NCBI RefSeq assembly: GCF_000701705.1 | Contig: NZ_JNJP01000001.1 | Span: 62,001-126,000 of the forward strand | Direction of reading: 5' to 3' | DNA from: Bilophila wadsworthia ATCC 49260 | Lineage (GTDB): Bacteria > Desulfobacterota > Desulfovibrionia > Desulfovibrionales > Desulfovibrionaceae | Length of the DNA stretch: 64,000 bases | In this document: positions 59,442 to 64,000 of the stretch, piece after piece | Position numbering within the stretch: the first letter of the stretch is position 1 | Layout: each line of letters opens with the position of its first letter | Translations under genes and position numbers: made by a program | The notes under the pieces: model-generated | What the model saw: the letters and a program-made list of their open reading frames with translations, nothing else | Told to the model about the DNA's origin: nothing | The model's database searches: none

Positions 59442-60395
59442 TCAGGGGACGATATGCGTCCCCTTGCCTTCCACGACCGCGGCGCGGACGTTTTCCGGCG
59501 AGGTGATGATGGCCTCCTTGCCGGTTGCCTTGACGAAATCCACCGCCGCCAGGACCTTGGGAAGCATACTGCCCGGAGCGAAGTACCCGGCTTCCACGCA
59601 GGCCATCGCCTCTGCCACGGTCATCCGGGAAATATTTTCCTGCTCGGGCGTTCCGAAATGGATGGCGACGTTGGACACCGCCGTGGAAATGACAAACAAG
59701 TCGCTCTTGATGCGTTTGGCGAGCAGGCAGGAGGTCAAATCCTTATCCACCACGGCATCGACGCCCTCATAGCCCCCTTCCGTACGGAACACCGGGATAC
59801 CGCCGCCACCGCCCGCGATGAGGTGCAGGCCCGAGGCAAGGAGCGTTTTCAACCCGGCCTCCTCGACGATCTCCAAAGGGCGTGGAGAGGGTACGTAACG
59901 CCGGAAGCCGCGCCCGGCGTCTTCCCTGAGCACCCACGAGGGATTTTCGCGGCGGAGGACCTCGGCCCGCTCGGGCGGGTAGAATTCGCCCACGGGCTTC
60001 GTGGGATTCCGGAAACCGGGATCGTCCTTGTCCACGACCACCTGCGTCAGCACGGCGATGGAATCCTCGCACAGGCCGCGCCGGAGGAACTCGTTCTTCA
60101 GCGTCTGCTGAATCTGGTACCCAATGCCGCCCTGCGTGTCCGCCACGCAAGTCACCAGCGGCAGGCCGTGCAGCCCGGACGTGGCGTGCGCGACTTCGCT
60201 CCGCCACAGCAGGAAGCCCACCTGCGGGCCATTTCCATAGGTGACAACCACCTGATATCCCAACTCCACGAGGCTCACGATATGCTTTCCGGTGACGCAC
60301 AGGGCCCTGTACTGATCCTGTACGGTCTGGGCGTCCTTACTAAGGATGAGCGAATTTCCCCCGATGGCGATAACTGCGACCTTGCGTGTCGGCAT
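59442..60395 (-). CDS. arcC: Carbamate kinase
   Basis: 317 residues, normal length. Amino-acid kinase fold: A-I-G-G-N-S-L near the start, T-Y-G-N-G-P-Q-V-G, C-V-A-D-T-Q-G-G-I-G-Y, A-G-G-G-G-I-P-V and D-K-D-L-T-S. It makes ATP and carbamate from carbamoyl phosphate, the energy-yielding last step of ureide fermentation. GGGAGAAG precedes the ATG. The carbamoyltransferase gene lies 156 bp upstream, which supports this role. Confidence 0.92.
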   Translation of the reverse strand: MPTRKVAVIAIGGNSLILSKDAQTVQDQYRALCVTGKHIVSLVELGYQVVVTYGNGPQVGFLLWRSEVAHATSGLHGLPLVTCVADTQGGIGYQIQQTLKNEFLRRGLCEDSIAVLTQVVVDKDDPGFRNPTKPVGEFYPPERAEVLRRENPSWVLREDAGRGFRRYVPSPRPLEIVEEAGLKTLLASGLHLIAGGGGGIPVFRTEGGYEGVDAVVDKDLTSCLLAKRIKSDLFVISTAVSNVAIHFGTPEQENISRMTVAEAMACVEAGYFAPGSMLPKVLAAVDFVKATGKEAIITSPENVRAAVVEGKGTHIVP

Positions 60396-60551
60396 GTCTG
60401 CTTCTCCCGATGGCGGGTCCCGGGATACGGCCCCACCGGCTGATGGATAAAAAGGATCCGGACGAGATGGCGACCGGCCCGGAAGCGGGCCTCACGGAAA
60501 CGTGCCGGGGAGGGAGGCCGCCGAAAACGGCCCCGCATCTCCCGTACAAGG

Positions 60552-61577
60552 CTAGTTCACGCCGCAAATGGACGCGAGCAGAGCCATGCGCAGTGGGATG
60601 CTGAACCCGATCTGCTTGAAATACAGTTCGAATTCGCTCTTATCGAGGCTCTGTTCGAACTCGAAGTCGTTGCGCGGCAGGGAATGCATGATACCGACCA
60701 CGCGCCCGGTCTTCTTCTTGATGTATTCGAGATCGTTGAGGTACAGATAATGGTTGGCGACCTTCCGCATGAAGTCCTCGCGGTTGGGATCTTCCTTCTT
60801 CAGGGAGCTGCCGGGCAGGTACAGCAGATCGGCCCTGGCCATGAGCTCGACATTTTCGTCGTGCGTCAGATCGAAATGTTCCTCAAAGCTCGCGCCCATG
60901 CTCTTCAGCTTGTCGATCAGGACCTGCGGGGTCCGCAGCCCGCTTGAGCCAGTGTAGATGATGTGCGCACCCATGCGGGCCGCGCCGAGGGCGAAGGATT
61001 GCCCGGAACGTGCGCGGGACAGGTCAGGCGTGGAAATGATGATGCGCATGTCCTCAAAGGGCTTCTTCAGGGCGCGCAGGGCGGTGTACATGTCCAGCAG
61101 GCCCTGCGTGGGATGGGTCACGTGCCCGTAGCCGCCGGAAATGATCGGGCAAGCGTCCGAACCGAGGCGTTCCAGCGTGGACAGGACCTGTTCGCTGTCC
61201 CCGTGGCGCAGCACCAGCACGTCGGCGTACTGGGAAATGACCCGGATGCCGTCGTACAGGGATTCATTCTTCGCCATCGCGGAATGGCCCATCGGATCAG
61301 TCTCGGTGATCACGCGCCCCCCGAGGCGGTGCATGGCTACCTCGTGGCTGCACCGGGTACGCGTGCTCGGCTGGAAAAACAGTGTATACAGGAGCTTGTT
61401 GGCAAGCAGAGGAATCTGGTTCCTGGAGTACGGCTCCAGCAGTTCGGCGGCCTTGAAGAGATGCCCGAGCTCCTCCTTGCTGTAGTCGTCGAGGAAGGTC
61501 AGGTTTTTGCCCTTCATGTTGGCGGCTTCAAGTTCGTCACGAAGGTCCAGCGGCTTGAGGCTTGCGGAAATGGTCAT
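60552..61577 (-). CDS. Carbamoyltransferase, ATCase-like, probably acting on a ureide
   Basis: 341 residues. Carbamoyl-phosphate site: Q-P-S-T-R-T-R-C-S-H (S-x-R-T-R), M-G-H-S-A-M-A-K-N-E-S with the mobile Lys, and H-P-T-Q-G-L-L-D-M. In the second domain, where aspartate carbamoyltransferases have R-V-Q after Y-M-T, this protein reads L-L-Y-L-P-G-S-S-L-K-K-E-D-P; the aspartate-binding Arg and Gln are missing. So it is not a normal PyrB. Beside allantoin genes and carbamate kinase, it would run in the phosphorolytic direction on a ureido compound (ureidoglycolate or oxalurate), yielding carbamoyl phosphate. The exact substrate is unknown. RBS GGAG lies close to the ATG. Confidence 0.8.
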   Translation of the reverse strand: MTISASLKPLDLRDELEAANMKGKNLTFLDDYSKEELGHLFKAAELLEPYSRNQIPLLANKLLYTLFFQPSTRTRCSHEVAMHRLGGRVITETDPMGHSAMAKNESLYDGIRVISQYADVLVLRHGDSEQVLSTLERLGSDACPIISGGYGHVTHPTQGLLDMYTALRALKKPFEDMRIIISTPDLSRARSGQSFALGAARMGAHIIYTGSSGLRTPQVLIDKLKSMGASFEEHFDLTHDENVELMARADLLYLPGSSLKKEDPNREDFMRKVANHYLYLNDLEYIKKKTGRVVGIMHSLPRNDFEFEQSLDKSEFELYFKQIGFSIPLRMALLASICGVN

Positions 61578-61652
61578 GATAACGCTCCATTGTATGACGG
61601 CGGTGTTGTGGGGAAAGCGGCCCGCCGCCGGAAACGCGGCGGGCCTCCGGCA

Positions 61653-62429
61653 TCAAATCTCCGCGTCGCGGTGGCAATCCTTGGAGTAGATGTAGGAAAG
61701 GCGGGTGAGGCCCACACCGTAGCAGCACTGCTTGCAGTACGCGCCCATCCAGATGAAGTCTTCAGCTTTGACCGGAACCCAGTCGTCGTTCAGCAGGTAC
61801 AGGCCCTCCCCTTCGTACAGGTACGCGCCGTGCTCCTGCACGTGCGTTTCCACGAAGGGATGGCAGCCGCCGGGCGCGAAGGACAGGATGTGCATGTTCA
61901 TGTCGAAGCGTTCGTCCACGGGCAGCAGATCGCGCACGAACACGTTTTCCATGTTGTCGTAGATGCGTTCTTCGATGTCGTTGGTGTTGCCGAACACGGC
62001 GTAGGGTTGCATCGCGGGATCGGGATGCGGGATGTAGCGCTGCTTGTAGAGCAGGAAGCGCAGGGGCTTGTCCGTCTCGTTACGGAAGGAGATGCCCACC
62101 CCGGCGGGCGCATAGGCATAGCCGCCCTGCGGCATGACTTCGGTGCGTCCGCCTACAGTGACGGTCAGCGAGCCTTCACCGTCAAGCACGTAGATAAAGG
62201 TTTCGATCTGGCCGGACGCTCCGTAGGGCACGGTGGTCCCGCCGCCGGGCAGGGCCGTGCCGATGTGCTGGACGAAGCCCGCACCCATTTTAGGGGTGCA
62301 CAGGATGGTCATCCGGCAGCCTTCGATGCCGGGGATCACGTTGAACACACGGCCTTCCGGAGGGATGATCGCGTACATGCCCGGCTTCACCACGGCTCTG
62401 GAACTCAACAGATCGCTCGGATACCCCAT
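61653..62429 (-). CDS. allE: (S)-Ureidoglycine aminohydrolase (bicupin)
   Basis: 258 residues from ATG 62429, chosen for AAGGAG upstream (an open frame extends further but has no RBS). Two cupin domains: the first around G-Q-I-E-T-F-I-Y-V-L-D-G-E-G, the second with H-P-F-V-E-T-H-V-Q-E-H-G-A-Y-L-Y-E-G-E-G, which supplies the Mn ligands. G-Y-P-S-D-L-L-S-S-R-A-V-V-K-P-G-M-Y at the start is the family signature. It releases ammonia from (S)-ureidoglycine, giving ureidoglycolate. It leads the minus-strand unit facing the regulator. Confidence 0.9.
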   Translation of the reverse strand: MGYPSDLLSSRAVVKPGMYAIIPPEGRVFNVIPGIEGCRMTILCTPKMGAGFVQHIGTALPGGGTTVPYGASGQIETFIYVLDGEGSLTVTVGGRTEVMPQGGYAYAPAGVGISFRNETDKPLRFLLYKQRYIPHPDPAMQPYAVFGNTNDIEERIYDNMENVFVRDLLPVDERFDMNMHILSFAPGGCHPFVETHVQEHGAYLYEGEGLYLLNDDWVPVKAEDFIWMGAYCKQCCYGVGLTRLSYIYSKDCHRDAEI

Positions 62430-62916
62430 ACTCTTCTCCTTCCGCGGGCGGCCCGCTCGCCGCGTCCCGCCCGGTTGCGCCGCCCGCGCCTTCGCGGGGG
62501 CCTGTTCCCTTTCGCACGCGCCGCGGCATCGGCGTATGCAGTTGGTTTCCGGATGTCCCATCCACTGTTTCCTGCCTTCCGGGGCAAGGCATACCCTCCG
62601 GAAGGCCGCCTTTGACGTTTTATTGGACAGATGGTCTTACCAAAAACAGCAATAGCCCCCTGTACAAAATCTGTCAATCTTCTTTTGATATTTTTTCCGT
62701 TACCAGTTCATAAAAACATATATTTCAATATGTTTCATAAAATATACTCTATTTGCTTCTTCCCGGTAAAACTGGACTCTTCCCGCCTGTTCCGATAGGA
62801 TGAAAGACAGCATCCCGCTCCGCCACCCACCCAGGCGGGCCGGAACAGCGTTTTTCCCGACGGCCAAAAAACGTTGGCCCCGTCATCAACCTTTTGGACT
62901 CAAAAAAGAGTGGGAT
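62430..62916. other. Divergent promoter region between allE and the regulator
   Basis: 487 bp. The allE side is GC-rich leader; 62620-62770 is AT-rich and should hold both promoters. It contains the operator-like TGGTCTTACCA at 62632-62642. No gene is supported. Confidence 0.55.
62632..62642. promoter_or_regulatory. FadR/GntR-type operator candidate
   Basis: TGGTCTTACCA is an inverted repeat TGGT-N3-ACCA, the typical half-site pattern of FadR/PdhR subfamily operators. It lies between allE and the FadR-type regulator gene, where such a protein would control both. Confidence 0.55.
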
Positions 62917-63618
62917 ATGTTCGATAAAGTCGTCAAAAGCACCGTTCCGGGGCAGGTCATTGAGCAGATCAAGGAACTGCTGGTCAAGGGAGAACTCAAA
63001 CGCGGGGATCGCCTCCCGCCCGAACGCCAGCTTGCGGATATGCTCGGCGTGAGCCGCCCTTCCCTCCGCGAAGCCCTTCGTGCGCTGGAATACGCCGGTA
63101 TGCTGGAAACCCGTGTGGGCGAAGGCATCTTCGTGGCCGACGGGGACAGCATTATGATGAACAATCTCCTGATGCTGCACCTCATCAAACAGTACGCCCT
63201 CGAAGAGATGATCGAGGTCCGCAAGGTCCTTGAGACGTCCAACGTGCGTTTTGCTGTGCTCCGGGCACGCGACGAGGATCTCGCCGCGCTCAAGGAAATT
63301 CTCGAACAGTCACGCGGCCAGATCGCTAACAAGGCGGCCTTCATCAAATCCGACTACGCGTTTCACCAGGCCATCGCCGTGGCGTCCGGGAACAGCATCC
63401 TTGCCACCATGCTCCAGACCATGCGGACAATGATGAGCGACTTCAACTCGCAGCTCCTCACGTCGCAGGAAGGCCGCCAGCAGGTCTACGCACACCACAA
63501 AAAAATCGTCGAGGCCATCCTTAACCGCGACGAGAAAGCGGCTCAGGACGCCATGTTCCTGCACCTCGAAAACGTCGTCCAGAGCATGAAGAAGGCCTCA
63601 CCCAGCAAAAGCAAATAA
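62917..63618 (+). CDS. FadR-subfamily (GntR/FCD) transcriptional regulator
   Basis: 233 residues from ATG 62917. Winged helix at about 7-75: L-K-R-G-D-R-L-P-P-E-R-Q-L-A and G-V-S-R-P-S-L-R-E-A-L-R-A-L-E. FCD all-helical ligand domain at about 90-225 (R-K-V-L-E-T-S-N-V, Y-A-F-H-Q-A-I-A-V-A-S-G-N). It is divergent to the ureide operon and most likely its regulator; candidate sites are 62632-62642 and 59250-59271. The effector is probably a ureide intermediate (inference). Confidence 0.88.
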   Translation: MFDKVVKSTVPGQVIEQIKELLVKGELKRGDRLPPERQLADMLGVSRPSLREALRALEYAGMLETRVGEGIFVADGDSIMMNNLLMLHLIKQYALEEMIEVRKVLETSNVRFAVLRARDEDLAALKEILEQSRGQIANKAAFIKSDYAFHQAIAVASGNSILATMLQTMRTMMSDFNSQLLTSQEGRQQVYAHHKKIVEAILNRDEKAAQDAMFLHLENVVQSMKKASPSKSK

Positions 63619-63816
63619 CCCGAATGGGGCTCGTTCCCCCGCTCCGGCAACGATGCCGCCATGCACAATTTGCCATGACGAACTCGGACACGACGCCCCG
63701 GCTTACATGCGCCCGCGGCCTCATTTCCGAGTATCGTCATGCCAGCATTATAATACTGTAATATCCGTTCATTTTTTTGTGAAACGGATACTGAAACAGC
63801 CATCTCCTCCGTATAC

Positions 63817-64000
63817 TTACCCCCACAGATCCGCAAGGAGGCGGGCCGTCCGCTCCAACATGCCCTGCGTATGCAAGGCGGTGAGCCCAAACCGCAGCAA
63901 ACCGTCGCCGTAGGGAACCGTAGGATAGCGGGCCGCCAGTGCCAGCACGCCCCTTTCCGCCAGCTGTTCCCCAAGATGGGTCGTCCTTGCTTCCCCGCCT
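63817..64000 (-). CDS. Fold-type I PLP aminotransferase, C-terminal part
   Basis: Partial at the right edge; only about 60 residues are seen, ending TAA at 63819-63817. T-T-H-L-G-E-Q-L, L-A-A-R-Y-P-T-V-P-Y-G-D-G-L-R-F-G-L-T-A-L-H-T resembles the C-terminus of class II-type aminotransferases (BioF/KBL-like: P-T-V-P-x-G-x-x-R-x-R-x-x-x-x-A-x-H-T). Likely a 2-oxoamine synthase or relative; the specificity cannot be read from this fragment. Confidence 0.6.
   Translation of the reverse strand, partial: GGEARTTHLGEQLAERGVLALAARYPTVPYGDGLLRFGLTALHTQGMLERTARLLADLWG

Noticed and set aside
60963..62615. 550-codon open frame on the plus strand
   Set aside because: Antisense to the carbamoyltransferase and allE genes; no domain.
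1..64000. CRISPR arrays, tRNA and rRNA genes
   Set aside because: No regularly spaced repeats and no cloverleaf or rRNA-like conserved stretches were recognised; a covariance-model search would be decisive.

Overview
The window looks like chromosomal DNA of a Desulfovibrionaceae-type sulfate/sulfonate-reducing bacterium (Desulfovibrio, Bilophila or a gut relative). The evidence is a two-subunit periplasmic [FeFe]-hydrogenase (HydAB with a Tat leader on the small subunit), an Rnf operon led by a decaheme cytochrome c in the Desulfovibrio order (cytochrome-C-D-G-E-A-B-apbE), an outer-membrane homotrimeric-type porin, a sigma-54 regulator next to a TRAP transporter, and GC-rich coding sequence. 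No rRNA, tRNA, CRISPR array or intact insertion sequence was seen. The species assignment is inference.

Layout. 1-3003: end of a TRAP operon (dctP-dctQ, minus strand) behind a sigma-54 promoter, with its PAS/AAA+ regulator. 3191-5700: decayed methionine-synthase genes and a YddG-like exporter remnant. 6193-9770: hydrogenase cluster 1 (frameshifted hydG, ruined hydE, intact hydAB). 9955-17211: decaheme cytochrome, rnfCDGEAB and the flavin transferase apbE. 17275-22229: integrase remnant, then a second maturation set (damaged hydG, truncated group-B-type [FeFe]-hydrogenase, hydE with an internal deletion, intact hydF). 22437-34967: metal supply block: hypAB, then on the minus strand a FecBCD-type ABC importer with two paralogous methyltransferases, a nikABCDE nickel importer and a porin. 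35664-37787: pyruvoyl arginine decarboxylase plus arginine/agmatine antiporter (Chlamydia-like aaxBC), flanked by dihydropyrimidine-dehydrogenase-like debris. 38527-41466: modCAB-modD. 41982-43208: ArsR-ArsM fusion. 43903-48817: exported molybdenum aldehyde oxidase (large subunit, triheme cytochrome c, 2Fe-2S subunit), probably acquired. 49594-49953: VOC protein. 50288-63618: ureide catabolism island (cupin ureidoglycine aminohydrolase, ATCase-like carbamoyltransferase, carbamate kinase, allantoinase, a five-gene Opp-type ABC importer, a deaminase and an orphan TRAP binding protein) facing a divergent FadR-type regulator. 63817-64000: C-terminus of an aminotransferase.

How it fits together. 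The window is about hydrogen, electrons and metals: HydAB and the Rnf complex handle H2 and ferredoxin electrons, HypAB and NikABCDE supply [NiFe]-hydrogenases, and ModABC feeds molybdopterin enzymes such as the aldehyde oxidase. A 27-bp motif (GTAACAC-like half-sites separated by exactly 13 bp) lies upstream of hydG copy 1, nikA and the FecB-like gene, and a weaker version after modD, suggesting a shared, possibly NikR-like, control.

The most striking property is gene decay. Neither copy of hydE nor of hydG is intact, although hydA, hydB and hydF are. metE, the YxjG-like gene, a YddG-like exporter, a PreA-like gene, a ferredoxin-domain oxidoreductase gene and an integrase are also broken. 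Either the lineage is losing [FeFe]-hydrogenase function and shedding genes, or functional maturases lie elsewhere in the genome.
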